DNA of 64,000 nt from Pseudocitrobacter cyperus. GTDB taxonomy: Bacteria; Pseudomonadota; Gammaproteobacteria; Enterobacterales; Enterobacteriaceae. The notes beneath the pieces were generated by a model. The model made no database searches. It was given only the letters and a program-made list of their open reading frames with translations, and had not been told where the DNA came from. The position numbers and the translations under genes are program-made. Positions 7,531 to 18,152 of this stretch are shown piece after piece (position 1 is the stretch's first letter; every line of letters begins with the position of its first letter). The stretch spans positions 248,001 to 312,000 of the forward strand of contig NZ_JAYMYY010000005.1 in NCBI RefSeq assembly GCF_039889165.1, read 5' to 3'.

Positions 7531-9843
7531 ATGAAAAGAAAACTCTCCTGGATTTGTGCAGTGGCGATGGGAATGGGCAGTTTACTGCCTGCGGCAAGCT
7601 GGTCAGAACCGACGAACGTCGCGCCGGTGATGCCGCCTGCACAGGAGAGCGCGACATCGCCTGCTGCTGAGCCATCTGACGCCTTGCCGGTCGTGGTTGA
7701 GAGCACGCCATCGCGCGATGTTAAGCTCACTTTCGCGCAGATTGCGCCGCCGCCGGGCAGTATGGTGCTGCGGGGCACTAACCCTAACGGCTCAATTGAG
7801 TTCGGTATGCGCAGCGATGAAGTGGTCTCGAAAGCGTTGCTCAATTTGACTTACACGCCATCGCCATCGTTGCAGCCCGTGCTGTCGCAACTGAAGGTGT
7901 ATCTGAATGAAGAGTTGATGGACGTGCTGCCTGTAACCAAAGAGCAGTTAGGCAAAAAGGTCAGCGCACAGATCCCCATCGATCCGCTCTATATCACTGA
8001 CTTTAACCGGGTGCGTCTGGAATTTGTCGGCCACTATCGCGATGTCTGTGAAAACCCGGCCAACTCGACCGTCTGGCTGGATGTCGGCCGTAATAGCTCG
8101 CTGGATTTAACCTACCAGGCGCTGAATGTGCGGAACGACCTCTCCCATTTCCCGATTCCGTTCTTTGACGCCCGGGATAATCGCCCGTTAACGCTGCCAA
8201 TGGTGTTTGCCGATGCGCCAGACCTGAAGCAGCAGCAGGCAGCGAGCATTGTCGCCTCGTGGTTTGGTTCGCGAGCCGGCTGGCGTGGACAGACCTTCCC
8301 GGTCAGCTACAACACCCTGCCGGATAAAAACGCCATCGTCTTTGCCACCAATGATAAGCGCCCGGACTTCCTGCGCGATCATCCGGCAGTGAAAGCGCCG
8401 ACGATCGAAATGATCAACCATCCGAACGATCCTTACGTCAAACTGCTGGTGGTGTTTGGCCGTGACGATAACGATCTCCTGATGGCGGCAAAAGGGATCG
8501 CCCAGGGCAATATTCTTTTCCGCGGCGACAGCGTGGTGGTGGACGATGTGAAACCGCTGCTGGCGCGGGTGCCGTATGATGCGCCGAACTGGGTGCGTAC
8601 CGATCGCCCGGTAACTTTCGGCGAGCTGAAAACTTACGAACAGCAACTGCAATCTACCGGGCTGGAACCGGCGTCGATTAACGTGGCGCTGAATCTGCCG
8701 CCGGATCTCTACCTGCTGCGCAGCAATGGCATCGATATGGATCTGAAATATCGCTTTACCATGCCGCCGGTGAAAGACAGTTCGCGTATGGATATCAGCC
8801 TGAACGATCAGTTCCTGCAGTCGTTTAACCTCAACAGCACCCAGGAAGTGAGCAGCCTGCTGCTGCGTCTGCCGGTGTTGCAGGGGCTGGTGGACGGCAA
8901 GAACGAAGTGACGATTCCGGCGCTGCGTCTGGGCGCGATGAACCAGCTACGGTTCGATTTCCAGTATATGAACCCCATGCCGGGCGGGACGATTGAAAAC
9001 TGTATTATCTTCCAGCCAGTGCAGAACCATGTGGTGATTGGCGATGATTCGACAATCGATTTTTCGAATTACTATCACTTCCTGGCAATGCCGGATCTGC
9101 GCGCGTTTGCTAACGCGGGCTTCCCGTTCAGCCGGATGGCGGATCTCTCCGATACCACCATCGTCATGCCGAAAAAACCTGGCGTTGAGCAGGTTTCAAC
9201 CCTGCTGAATACGGTGGGCACAATGGGCGCGCAGACGGGCTTCCCGGCAATGAACGTCACGCTTGCCGATGATGGCAGCGATATTCAGGGTAAAGATACG
9301 GATCTGCTGTTGATAGGCTCTATCCCGCAAAGACTGAAAAATGACAAGCAGATCGACTTGCTGGTTGAAGCGACGAAGAGCTGGGTGAAAACGCCGCAGC
9401 GCCATCACGACCTGCCGGGCATTTATCTGGATGAAAACGCCCGTAAACCGAACGTACAGACAGATGTCACCTCCTCCGGGCCGATGGCGGCCATTGTTGG
9501 CTTCCAGTCACCGTATAACGACCAGCGCAGCGTGATCGCGCTGTTGGCAGACAGCCCGCGCGGTTATGAGTTGCTGAATGGCGCCCTGAACGACAGCGGC
9601 AAACGAGGCGCAATGTTTGGCTCTGTTTCGGTGATCCGCGAATCCGGCGTCAGCAGCCTGCGCGTGGGAGATGTGTATTACGTTGGCCATCTGCCGTGGT
9701 TTGAACGCCTGTGGTTTGCCCTCTCTAACCATCCGATTCTGCTGGCGCTGTTTGCGGCCGTGAGCATCGTACTGCTGGCGTGGGTACTGTGGCGACTGCT
9801 GCGCATCATCAGCCGCCGTCGACTGGATCCTGAAGACGAGTAA
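7531..9843 (+). CDS. bcsB: Periplasmic cellulose synthase subunit BcsB
   Basis: BcsB is the periplasmic, membrane-anchored partner of BcsA that guides the nascent glucan. The chosen start gives MKRKLSWICAVAMG, matching the E. coli N-terminus and forming a signal peptide; 770 residues in all. Conserved stretches include RDVKLTFAQIAPPPGSM near the N-terminus. A C-terminal transmembrane helix (about 735-760) precedes a basic end. It lies 13 bp after bcsA and 6 bp before bcsZ. Confidence 0.97.
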   Translation: MKRKLSWICAVAMGMGSLLPAASWSEPTNVAPVMPPAQESATSPAAEPSDALPVVVESTPSRDVKLTFAQIAPPPGSMVLRGTNPNGSIEFGMRSDEVVSKALLNLTYTPSPSLQPVLSQLKVYLNEELMDVLPVTKEQLGKKVSAQIPIDPLYITDFNRVRLEFVGHYRDVCENPANSTVWLDVGRNSSLDLTYQALNVRNDLSHFPIPFFDARDNRPLTLPMVFADAPDLKQQQAASIVASWFGSRAGWRGQTFPVSYNTLPDKNAIVFATNDKRPDFLRDHPAVKAPTIEMINHPNDPYVKLLVVFGRDDNDLLMAAKGIAQGNILFRGDSVVVDDVKPLLARVPYDAPNWVRTDRPVTFGELKTYEQQLQSTGLEPASINVALNLPPDLYLLRSNGIDMDLKYRFTMPPVKDSSRMDISLNDQFLQSFNLNSTQEVSSLLLRLPVLQGLVDGKNEVTIPALRLGAMNQLRFDFQYMNPMPGGTIENCIIFQPVQNHVVIGDDSTIDFSNYYHFLAMPDLRAFANAGFPFSRMADLSDTTIVMPKKPGVEQVSTLLNTVGTMGAQTGFPAMNVTLADDGSDIQGKDTDLLLIGSIPQRLKNDKQIDLLVEATKSWVKTPQRHHDLPGIYLDENARKPNVQTDVTSSGPMAAIVGFQSPYNDQRSVIALLADSPRGYELLNGALNDSGKRGAMFGSVSVIRESGVSSLRVGDVYYVGHLPWFERLWFALSNHPILLALFAAVSIVLLAWVLWRLLRIISRRRLDPEDE

Positions 9844-9849
9844 GCCGTG

Positions 9850-10956
9850 ATGAAAAGCATACGCTGGATAGTTTTGCTGTTAGCGCTGGGCACGATGGTA
9901 CAGACCCAGGCGGCCTGTACCTGGCCTGCCTGGGAGCAATTTAAAAAAGACTATGTCAGTGCCGAAGGGCGCGTCATCGACCCGAGCGACGCGCGTAAAA
10001 TTACCACTTCGGAAGGACAGAGCTATGCGCTGTTCTTCGCGCTGGCGGCCAATGACCGCGAGATGTTCAGTAAGCTGTTCGACTGGACGCAGAACAACCT
10101 CGCGCAGGGCGACCTGAAAGCGATGCTGCCCGCCTGGTTATGGGGCAAAAAAGAGGACAATACGTGGACGGTTCTGGATACCAATTCCGCTTCTGATTCT
10201 GACGTCTGGATTGCCTGGTCGCTGCTGGAGGCCGGGCGTCTGTGGAAAAATACGCAGTACACCGAGACCGGGAAAGCGCTTCTCTCGCGTATTGCCCGTG
10301 AGGAAGTGGTTAATGTACCGGGGTTAGGCTCGATGCTGCTGCCGGGTAAAGTGGGTTTTGCCGAAGCGAATAGCTGGCGGTTCAACCCCAGCTATCTGCC
10401 GCCACAACTGGCCAGCTACTTTACCCGCTACGGTGCGCCGTGGACTACTCTGCGCGAAACGAACCAGCGCCTGCTCATTGAAACCGCCAGCAAAGGCTAT
10501 GCGCCGGACTGGGTCAATTTCGAGAAGGGGAAAGGCTGGCAGAAACAGAGCAAAACGCCTTTAGTGGGCAGCTATGACGCTATTCGCGTCTATCTGTGGG
10601 TAGGGATGATGCACAACAGCGACCCGCAAAAAAATCGCCTGTTAACCCGTTATAAACCGATGGCGGCGCAGACCGCCCGGGAAGGCGTTCCGCCGGAAAA
10701 AGTCGACACCCTGACAGGGAAAGTGACCGGCAATGGCCCGGTCGGTTTCTCCGCCTCTCTGCTGCCGTTTTTACAGGACAGAGACGCGCAGGCCGTTCAG
10801 CGCCAGCGCGTGGCTGACAACTTCCCTGGCGCCGACGCCTATTACAGCTATGTCCTGACCCTCTTTGGCCAGGGCTGGGATCAACACCGTTTTCGCTTCA
10901 GCGCCCGCGGTGAATTACTACCTGACTGGGGCCAGGAATGCGCAAGTTCACACTAA
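9850..10956 (+). CDS. bcsZ: Periplasmic endo-1,4-beta-glucanase BcsZ (GH8)
   Basis: BcsZ trims cellulose in the periplasm and limits its amount. The 368-residue protein has a signal peptide (about 1-21) and a GH8 domain. The general acid Glu55 (in TTSEGQSY), Asp116 (in SASDSD) and Asp243 (in GSYDAIR) are present at E. coli numbering. A GTG one codon upstream is an alternative start. It overlaps bcsC by 19 bp. Confidence 0.96.
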   Translation: MKSIRWIVLLLALGTMVQTQAACTWPAWEQFKKDYVSAEGRVIDPSDARKITTSEGQSYALFFALAANDREMFSKLFDWTQNNLAQGDLKAMLPAWLWGKKEDNTWTVLDTNSASDSDVWIAWSLLEAGRLWKNTQYTETGKALLSRIAREEVVNVPGLGSMLLPGKVGFAEANSWRFNPSYLPPQLASYFTRYGAPWTTLRETNQRLLIETASKGYAPDWVNFEKGKGWQKQSKTPLVGSYDAIRVYLWVGMMHNSDPQKNRLLTRYKPMAAQTAREGVPPEKVDTLTGKVTGNGPVGFSASLLPFLQDRDAQAVQRQRVADNFPGADAYYSYVLTLFGQGWDQHRFRFSARGELLPDWGQECASSH

Positions 10957-13900
10957 GTCTACTCACACTCTCGTTAAGCATGACGCTGGTTCCGGCGAGT
11001 TTCGCCGCGCCATCGGCGCAGGAACAATTGCTGAATCAGGTAAGGCTGGGGGAATCCAGCAAGCGCGAAGATATCGTGCAGCAGTCCCTTTATCGCCTGG
11101 AGTTGATCGACCCGAATAACCCACAGGTTCTGGCCGCGCGTTTGCGCTACATGTTACGCCAGGGGGATACCGCCGGGGCGCAGAAACAACTGGAACGGCT
11201 GAAAGCGCTGGCGCCCAACTCTACGGAATACAATGCCTCGCGAACGGAGATCTTGCTGAACTCCGCCGATGGCCGCCAGGCATTGCAACAGGCGCGATTG
11301 CTGGCGACCACCGGGCATGCGGAAGAAGCCCTCGCCGCCTACGAGAAAGCGTTTAGCGGGCCGCCGCCGGACGGCGATTACGCGGTGGAGTACTGGACAA
11401 CGGCGATGAAAATCCCGGCGCGCCATAACGATGCGCTCTCCCGCCTGCAAAAACTCAATCAGCAGATGCCGGGCAACGTCACGCTCCAGTCGACGCTTGC
11501 GCGAACTCTGCTTGCTGACAATCGCCGCGACGACGCTTTTGCCGTTCTTGAACAAATGGCGAAATCCTCCAGCGGGCGCAATGAAGCGGCCGATCTCTGG
11601 CTCAATGCGATTAAAGATCAGCCGCCGAGCCAGGCCAGCGTGCAGTCGCTTCAGCGCTACCTGCAGGTGTTCACCACCGGCGAGCAGGCGGATAGCGCCC
11701 GTGGCTTGTTGGCCGATCAGCAGAAAACGCTATCCGACCCGGCAGTCCGGGCGAAGAGCGAAGCCGCAGCGGCGCTGGCGTCGGGCAATGCCGCGTCGGC
11801 TATCTCTGAATTGCAGCGCGCGGTCTCGTCAAACAATAAAGATGCCGACGCCATTGGTACTCTGGGGGAAGCTTATTCTCAGAAGGGCGATCGCGCGCGC
11901 GCAGTGGCGCAGTTGCAAAAAGCCATCGCGCTTGATCCGCAAAACAGCAGCCGCAGTAAGTGGGACAGCCTGCTGAAAACCAACCGCTACTGGCTGTTGA
12001 TCCAGCAGGGTGATGCGGCGCTGAAAGCCAATAACCCGCAGCAGGCGAAAACCTTCTATCAGCAAGCGCAGCGGGTTGATAACAGCGACAGCTACGCCAT
12101 TCTTGGCCTGGGGGATGTGGCGGCGGCGCGCAAAGATTATCCGACCGCGGAAGGCTACTATAAGCAGACTCTGCGGATGGACAGGGATAACAATCTTGCC
12201 GTGCGTGGCCTGGCGAACGTTTACCGGGCGCAGTCTCCGGAGCGAGCGACCGCTTACATACAAACCCTATCCGCCGCCCAGCGGCGGAGTATTGATGATA
12301 TCGAACGTAGTCTGACCAACGAGCGTCTGGAGCAGCAGGCCGAAGAGCTGGAAAGCAAAGGCCAGTGGGCGCAGGCGGTGGAAGTGCAGCGTCAGCGTCT
12401 GGCGCTGAACCCGGACAGCGTATGGGTGACTTATCGACTGGCGAAAGATCTCGACAGCGCCGGGCGGCGCGGCGAGGGTGATACCTTGATGCGCAATCTG
12501 GCGCAAAAACAGGCCAAAGACCCGGATCAGGTTTACGCATACGGGCTCTATCTCTCCAGCACCGATCGTGATGACGCGGCGATTTCGCATCTGGCGACGC
12601 TGCCGCGAAGCCAGTGGAACAGCAATATTCAGGAACTCTCCGATCGTCTGGAAACGGCGCAGCTTATGCAGCAGGCCAATAGCCTGCGCGATGGCGGGCA
12701 GGAAGAGCAGGCGATTGCGTTGCTGAAAAAACGGCTGCCGTCTGCCCGTATTTCCCTGACGCTGGCGGACTGGGCGCAGCAGCGTGGCGACTCAGCGCAG
12801 GCCATTGCGCTCTACAATGACGTTCTCGGCCAGGATCCGCAGAACGAAGACGCGCGACTGGGGCTGGCGGAACTTTACCTGGTTCAGGGCGATAAAGACA
12901 AGGCTCGCGCGCAGTTGGCGCAGATACCGGCGTCGGACGAAGCGCTATCGATGGGCATGCAGCGTCGCGTGGCGCTGTTACAGTCTGGCCTCGGTGAAAA
13001 CGATAAAGCGCGCAATAGCTTTAATTCACTGGCGCAGCAGGCGAAAGCCCAGCCGCCGTCAATGGACAGCGCGCTGGTGCTGCGCGATGCCGCACGTTTC
13101 CAGGCGCAGGATGGCAACCCGCAGCAGGCGCTGGAAAGCTATAAAGATTCGATGGTGGCGACCGGTATCACGCCGACGCGCCCTCAGGATAACGACACCT
13201 TTACCCGCCTGACGCGCAATGATGCCAGCGACGATTGGCTCAAGCGTGGCGTGCGTAGTGATGCCGCCGATCTCTATCGTCAGCAGGATCTTAACGTGAC
13301 CCTGGAGCACGATTACTGGGGCTCCAGCGGCACCGGCGGGTACTCCGCGCTGAAAGCGCACACCACCATGTTGCAGGTGGATGCGCCACTCTACGATGGC
13401 CGCATGTTCTTCCGCTCCGACTGGGTGGACATGAATGTTGGCAGTTTTTCGCGCAACAGCAACGGCAGCTACTCGCAGGACTGGGGTACCTGTGGGATTA
13501 AAGACCACAGTTGTCACGGCGGCGCGAGTTCTAACGACAATGGCGTCAGCATGGCGGTGGGCTGGAAAAATGACACCTGGAGCGGTGATATCGGTACGAC
13601 CCCGATGGGCTTCAACGTGGTGGATGTGGTCGGCGGCCTGAGCTACAGCAGCAGCCTTGGCCCATTTGGTTATACCCTGGAAGGACATCGTCGACCGATA
13701 TCCAGCTCCTTACTGGCCTTTGGTGGTCAGAAGGACAACAGTAAAGATGGTCACACCGGGAAAAAATGGGGCGGAGTACGTGCCGACGGCGGCGTGTTGA
13801 GTATGAGTTACGACAAAGGCGAGGCCAACGGCGTCTGGGCATCGCTGGGGGCGGATCAGCTTACCGGTAAAAATGTGGAAGATAACTGGCGTGTGCGCTG

Positions 13901-14426
13901 GATGACCGGTTACTACTACAAAGTGATTAATGAAAACAACCGCCGGGTAACGGTCGGTCTGAACAATATGATTTGGCACTATCAGAAGGATCTGAGCGGC
14001 TATACCCTGGGTCAGGGTGGATACTATAGCCCGCAGGAGTATGTGTCGTTTGCCGTGCCAGTGACCTGGCGTCAGCGCACGGAAAACTGGTCGTGGGAGC
14101 TGGGTGGCTCGGTGTCCTGGTCGCATTCACGTACCAAATCGCAGGCCAGCTATCCTCTGATGAATCTGGTGCCGCCGGACTGGCGTGAAAATGCCAGCCA
14201 GGACAGCAGTGATGGCGGCAGCAGTCAGGGCTTCGGTTATACCGCGCGGGCGCTGGTGGAGCGGCGAGTAACCTCAAACTGGTTCGTGGGCGCGGCGGTG
14301 GATATTCAGGAAGCGAAGGATTACACCCCAAGCCATGCGCTGCTGTATGTGCGTTATTCGGCGGCGGGTTGGCAGGGCGATCTGGATATGCCGCCTCAGC
14401 CGCTTATTCCGTATGCGGACTGGTAA
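10938..14426 (+). CDS. bcsC: Outer-membrane cellulose export protein BcsC
   Basis: BcsC carries cellulose across the periplasm and outer membrane. The 1162-residue protein has a signal peptide (about 1-23), a long series of TPR helices up to about residue 770, and a C-terminal beta-barrel from about residue 780 rich in alternating aromatic and polar residues. The start codon lies inside the end of bcsZ. It is the last gene of the operon. Length and architecture match E. coli BcsC (1157 residues). Confidence 0.97.
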   Translation: MRKFTLSLLTLSLSMTLVPASFAAPSAQEQLLNQVRLGESSKREDIVQQSLYRLELIDPNNPQVLAARLRYMLRQGDTAGAQKQLERLKALAPNSTEYNASRTEILLNSADGRQALQQARLLATTGHAEEALAAYEKAFSGPPPDGDYAVEYWTTAMKIPARHNDALSRLQKLNQQMPGNVTLQSTLARTLLADNRRDDAFAVLEQMAKSSSGRNEAADLWLNAIKDQPPSQASVQSLQRYLQVFTTGEQADSARGLLADQQKTLSDPAVRAKSEAAAALASGNAASAISELQRAVSSNNKDADAIGTLGEAYSQKGDRARAVAQLQKAIALDPQNSSRSKWDSLLKTNRYWLLIQQGDAALKANNPQQAKTFYQQAQRVDNSDSYAILGLGDVAAARKDYPTAEGYYKQTLRMDRDNNLAVRGLANVYRAQSPERATAYIQTLSAAQRRSIDDIERSLTNERLEQQAEELESKGQWAQAVEVQRQRLALNPDSVWVTYRLAKDLDSAGRRGEGDTLMRNLAQKQAKDPDQVYAYGLYLSSTDRDDAAISHLATLPRSQWNSNIQELSDRLETAQLMQQANSLRDGGQEEQAIALLKKRLPSARISLTLADWAQQRGDSAQAIALYNDVLGQDPQNEDARLGLAELYLVQGDKDKARAQLAQIPASDEALSMGMQRRVALLQSGLGENDKARNSFNSLAQQAKAQPPSMDSALVLRDAARFQAQDGNPQQALESYKDSMVATGITPTRPQDNDTFTRLTRNDASDDWLKRGVRSDAADLYRQQDLNVTLEHDYWGSSGTGGYSALKAHTTMLQVDAPLYDGRMFFRSDWVDMNVGSFSRNSNGSYSQDWGTCGIKDHSCHGGASSNDNGVSMAVGWKNDTWSGDIGTTPMGFNVVDVVGGLSYSSSLGPFGYTLEGHRRPISSSLLAFGGQKDNSKDGHTGKKWGGVRADGGVLSMSYDKGEANGVWASLGADQLTGKNVEDNWRVRWMTGYYYKVINENNRRVTVGLNNMIWHYQKDLSGYTLGQGGYYSPQEYVSFAVPVTWRQRTENWSWELGGSVSWSHSRTKSQASYPLMNLVPPDWRENASQDSSDGGSSQGFGYTARALVERRVTSNWFVGAAVDIQEAKDYTPSHALLYVRYSAAGWQGDLDMPPQPLIPYADW

Positions 14427-14477
14427 TATAAAAGGCTAAATTCATCGACAACTGTCACGTAATCCATCCTCTTAGCG

Positions 14478-14483
14478 TATAAT
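14478..14483 (+). promoter_or_regulatory. Possible -10 box upstream of pdeK
   Basis: A perfect TATAAT lies 52 bp after bcsC. A weak -35 (CTGTCA, 14453-14458) is 19 bp upstream, longer than ideal. It could start a pdeK transcript with a leader of about 200 nt. The rest of 14427-14692 shows nothing else I can name. Confidence 0.35.
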
Positions 14484-14692
14484 CGGCCCGCGATACGTCA
14501 TATTTTGTTACGTTATTGCGGGCTTTGTCCTGTTTTGTTGCGCATCTGATATCTGCACAGTATGGCGTTGCGCTCGCTGTTGCGGATTGTCGTTTTTGTC
14601 GGCCTGTACCTTTTCGGTCATCTTTTGACTTTGTCATCGACCTCGTTATTCTCAATGACGGGCAGTGCGTTAAGTATTAGTGGAGAATCCTT

Positions 14693-16696
14693 TTGCGCGT
14701 TAGCCGTTCACTTACAATCAAACAAATGGCAATGGTTGCAGGTGTAACCATGGTGTTCGTGTTTGTCTTTTGTTTCATTCTGCTGTTCCATTTTGTGCAG
14801 CAAAATCGCTATAACACCGCCACGCAATTAGAAAGTATTGCCCGCTCCGTTCGCCAGCCCCTCTCTGCGGCGATACTCAAAGCTGATATCCCGGAAGCCG
14901 AGACGATTCTGGGGCGTATCCAGCCGTCAGGGATTGTCAGCCGGGCCGATGTCGTCCTGCCTAATCAGTTTCAGGCGCTTCGCATGAGCTTTATCCCTGA
15001 ACGCCCGGTACCGGTGATGATCACCCGTATCTTTGAACTGCCGGTGCAGATATCGCTGCCGCTCTATTCGCTGGAACGGCCCGCTAACCCGCAGCCACTG
15101 GCCTATCTGGTGCTGCAATCCGATTCCTATCGGATGTATAAATTCGTGATGAGCGCCCTTGCGACGTTAGTGACTGCTTACTTACTTTTGGTGCTGATCC
15201 TCACCGTTGCGCTGACGTGGAGCATTAACCGTTTGATCGTGCGCCCGTTGCGCACTATCGCCAATGAACTGAACGATATCTCACCGGAAGAGCGTGTCGG
15301 GCACCAGCTATCGCTGCCGCGCCTGCACCATGATGATGAGATTGGCAAAATGGTGCGCAGCTACAACCGTCACCAACAGCTTGCCCTGCGCCAGTACGAC
15401 GAACTTTGCAGCCGCTCGACCCGCTTCCCGGTGTCGGAACTCCCCAACAAAGCCTTCTTACTGGCTCTGCTTGAGCAGACTGTTAGCCAGAATAAAACCA
15501 CGGCATTAGTTATGGTCGCCTGCGAAACCCTTCAGGATACGGCAGGCGTGCTGAAGGAAGAGCAGCGTGAAATGTTGCTGCTGACGCTGGTCGAGAAGTT
15601 GAAACAGGTGATTTCACCACGCATGGTGCTGGCGCAGGTCAGCGCCTATGATTTCGCCATTCTGGCTGAAGGCGTGACCGAACCGTGGCATGCCATCACA
15701 TTAGGTCAGCAAGTACTCACTGTCGTGAATGAACGCCTGCCGTTGCAGGGCATTCAGCTTCGCCCGACGGCCAGCATCGGTATTGCGATGTTTGAAGGCG
15801 GCCTGAGTGCGGAGCAACTCTACCGTCGCGCTATTTCGGCTGCCTTCAGCGCCCGCCGCAAGGGTAAAAATCAGATTGAGTTTTTTGACCCTGAGCAGAT
15901 GGAGAAAGCGCAGAAACGCCTGACCCAGGAGAGCGATATTCTCTCGGCGCTGGATCATCATCAGTTCGCGGTCTGGCTACAGCCGCAATTCGACACCGCG
16001 ACCGGCAAAGTGTGCAGCGCGGAAGTCCTGCTTCGTCAGCAGCAGGTCAATGGCGAATGGGAACTTCCCAATGACCTGATTGAAACGATTGAGTCCTGTG
16101 GGCTGATGGTGACGGTGGGGCATTGGGTGCTGGAAGAGGCCTGTCGGTTACTGTCGGCGTGGCAGAAGCGCGGCATTATGCTGCCGCTGTCGGTCAATCT
16201 CTCGGCGCTGCAACTGATGCACCATAAGATGGTGCCGGATATGCTGGCGCTGCTTGAACGTTATCGTATCGCGCCGGGAACGCTGGTGCTGGAAGTGACA
16301 GAAAGCCGCAGCATTGACGATCCGAAAGCCGCGGTGGCGATTCTGCGCCCGCTGCGCAACGCCGGCGTGCGTATTGCGCTGGATGATTTTGGCATGGGTT
16401 ACGCCGGGCTTCAGCAGTTGCAGCATATGAAGTCGCTGCCGGTGGATATCCTGAAAATCGATAAGCTGTTTGTCGACACTCTGCCGGAAGACGCCTGCAT
16501 GGTGGCGGCGATTATCCAGTTAGCGCGTAGCCTGCATCTGCGACTGGTGGCGGAAGGCGTTGAAACACAGGAGCAGTACGAGTGGCTGAAATCGGAGCAG
16601 GTTGATGTCCTGCAAGGTTTCCTCTTTGCGCGCGCTGTTTCCCCTGAGGTCTTTGAGCAGGATTACCTGCCCAATATCACGGTGCAACCGGGTTGA
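14693..16696 (+). CDS. pdeK: c-di-GMP phosphodiesterase PdeK (YhjK, HmsP-like)
   Basis: Inner-membrane protein of 667 residues with two membrane helices (about 12-36 and 150-175) around a periplasmic sensor region, then a HAMP-like linker, a degenerate GGDEF domain (SAYDF replaces GGDEF) and a full EAL domain. EAL signature elements are present: AEVLLR, EVTES, DDFGMGYAGL, KIDK and EGVET. It should hydrolyse c-di-GMP, opposing cellulose synthesis next door. The start is a TTG preceded by GGAGAA; this gives MRVSRSLTIKQMAM, the same N-terminus as the E. coli protein. Confidence 0.93.
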   Translation: MRVSRSLTIKQMAMVAGVTMVFVFVFCFILLFHFVQQNRYNTATQLESIARSVRQPLSAAILKADIPEAETILGRIQPSGIVSRADVVLPNQFQALRMSFIPERPVPVMITRIFELPVQISLPLYSLERPANPQPLAYLVLQSDSYRMYKFVMSALATLVTAYLLLVLILTVALTWSINRLIVRPLRTIANELNDISPEERVGHQLSLPRLHHDDEIGKMVRSYNRHQQLALRQYDELCSRSTRFPVSELPNKAFLLALLEQTVSQNKTTALVMVACETLQDTAGVLKEEQREMLLLTLVEKLKQVISPRMVLAQVSAYDFAILAEGVTEPWHAITLGQQVLTVVNERLPLQGIQLRPTASIGIAMFEGGLSAEQLYRRAISAAFSARRKGKNQIEFFDPEQMEKAQKRLTQESDILSALDHHQFAVWLQPQFDTATGKVCSAEVLLRQQQVNGEWELPNDLIETIESCGLMVTVGHWVLEEACRLLSAWQKRGIMLPLSVNLSALQLMHHKMVPDMLALLERYRIAPGTLVLEVTESRSIDDPKAAVAILRPLRNAGVRIALDDFGMGYAGLQQLQHMKSLPVDILKIDKLFVDTLPEDACMVAAIIQLARSLHLRLVAEGVETQEQYEWLKSEQVDVLQGFLFARAVSPEVFEQDYLPNITVQPG

Positions 16697-16853
16697 AAAT
16701 GAGTGAGCCGTTGTGCGAAGTAGCTCAAGGTTTTTAACAATTCAGTTGCAAATGCAGCTATAAATATTTCAGTTATGTTTCGTGGGTGTTATTTTGAGGT
16801 CACAAGTTGGGTAATCCCCTACCTGGTTTGTGGTTTTATCTTAAGGACATCCT

Positions 16854-18140
16854 ATGAAAACCTCTTTCTTCAAAAGCCTCTATGTGCAGGTTCTGACAGC
16901 CATCGTTATCGGTGTGCTGTTGGGCCACTATTACCCTGAGTTAGGTGCACAAATGAAACCGCTTGGCGACGCGTTCGTTAAGCTGATTAAAATGATTATC
17001 GCACCGGTTATCTTCTGTACCGTCGTCACCGGCATCGCCGGTATGGAAAGCATGAAGGCGGTAGGGCGCACCGGTGCGGTGGCGCTACTCTACTTCGAAG
17101 TGGTGAGCACCATTGCGCTGATTATCGGCCTGGTGATTGTTAACGTGGTGCAACCCGGCGCGGGTATGAACGTTGACCCGGCGAGCCTGGATGCGGGCGC
17201 GGTTGCGGTATACGCTGAACAGGCGAAGGATCAGGGCATTGTCGCCTTCTTGCTGGATGTGATCCCCTCAAGCGTGATTGGCGCGTTTGCCAGCGGCAAC
17301 ATCCTCCAGGTGCTGCTGTTTGCGGTGCTGTTTGGTTTTGCATTGCACCGTCTTGGCAGTAAAGGGCAACTCATTTTTAACGTCATTGAGAGCTTCTCGC
17401 AGGTTATCTTTGGCATCATCAACATGATCATGCGCCTGGCGCCGATAGGGGCTTTCGGGGCAATGGCCTTCACCATCGGTAAATACGGTGTGGGCACCCT
17501 GGTGCAACTTGGCCAGTTGATCATCTGCTTCTACATCACCTGTATTCTGTTCGTGGTGCTGGTACTCGGTTCTATCGCCAAAGCGACAGGGTTCAGCATC
17601 TTCAAGTTCATCCGCTATATTCGTGAAGAATTGCTGATTGTACTGGGTACATCTTCCTCAGAGTCGGCGCTGCCGCGTATGCTGGATAAGATGGAGAAAC
17701 TGGGGTGCAAGAAATCGGTGGTGGGGCTGGTTATTCCGACAGGATACTCGTTTAACCTGGATGGCACGTCCATTTACCTGACGATGGCGGCGGTGTTTAT
17801 CGCCCAGGCGACGAACAGCCACATGGATATTTTCCATCAAATCACTCTGTTAGTCGTGCTGCTCCTCTCCTCTAAAGGGGCGGCGGGTGTCACCGGGAGC
17901 GGGTTCATCGTGCTCGCGGCAACTATCTCCGCCGTTGGGCATTTACCGGTCGCGGGCCTGGCCCTGATTCTGGGTATCGACCGCTTTATGTCGGAAGCGC
18001 GCGCCCTGACTAACCTGATTGGTAACGGCGTGGCGACGATTGTGGTCGCGAAACGCGTTAAGCAACTTGACCAGCAACAACTGGATGATGTGCTGAATAA
18101 TCGTACTCCGGCCAATAAATCGCACGAATTATCCTCTTAA
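16854..18140 (+). CDS. dctA: C4-dicarboxylate:cation symporter DctA
   Basis: Aerobic uptake of succinate, fumarate and malate across the inner membrane. The 428-residue protein has the length of E. coli DctA and the family hallmarks: a serine-rich SSSESALP loop, the TGYSFNLDGTSIY segment and a C-terminal GVATIVVAK region near substrate and cation sites. Single gene with its own 157-bp upstream region. A partial CRP-like half site (TCACA near 16800) is too weak to call. Confidence 0.97.
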   Translation: MKTSFFKSLYVQVLTAIVIGVLLGHYYPELGAQMKPLGDAFVKLIKMIIAPVIFCTVVTGIAGMESMKAVGRTGAVALLYFEVVSTIALIIGLVIVNVVQPGAGMNVDPASLDAGAVAVYAEQAKDQGIVAFLLDVIPSSVIGAFASGNILQVLLFAVLFGFALHRLGSKGQLIFNVIESFSQVIFGIINMIMRLAPIGAFGAMAFTIGKYGVGTLVQLGQLIICFYITCILFVVLVLGSIAKATGFSIFKFIRYIREELLIVLGTSSSESALPRMLDKMEKLGCKKSVVGLVIPTGYSFNLDGTSIYLTMAAVFIAQATNSHMDIFHQITLLVVLLLSSKGAAGVTGSGFIVLAATISAVGHLPVAGLALILGIDRFMSEARALTNLIGNGVATIVVAKRVKQLDQQQLDDVLNNRTPANKSHELSS

Positions 18141-18152
18141 ATCCTCAACTTA

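Noticed and set aside
14625..14651. TTGACT/TTATTC as a second pdeK promoter
   Set aside because: The spacer is about 15 bp and the -10 is poor.
16789..16805. CRP site upstream of dctA
   Set aside because: Only the TCACA half is good; the other half does not match TGTGA.
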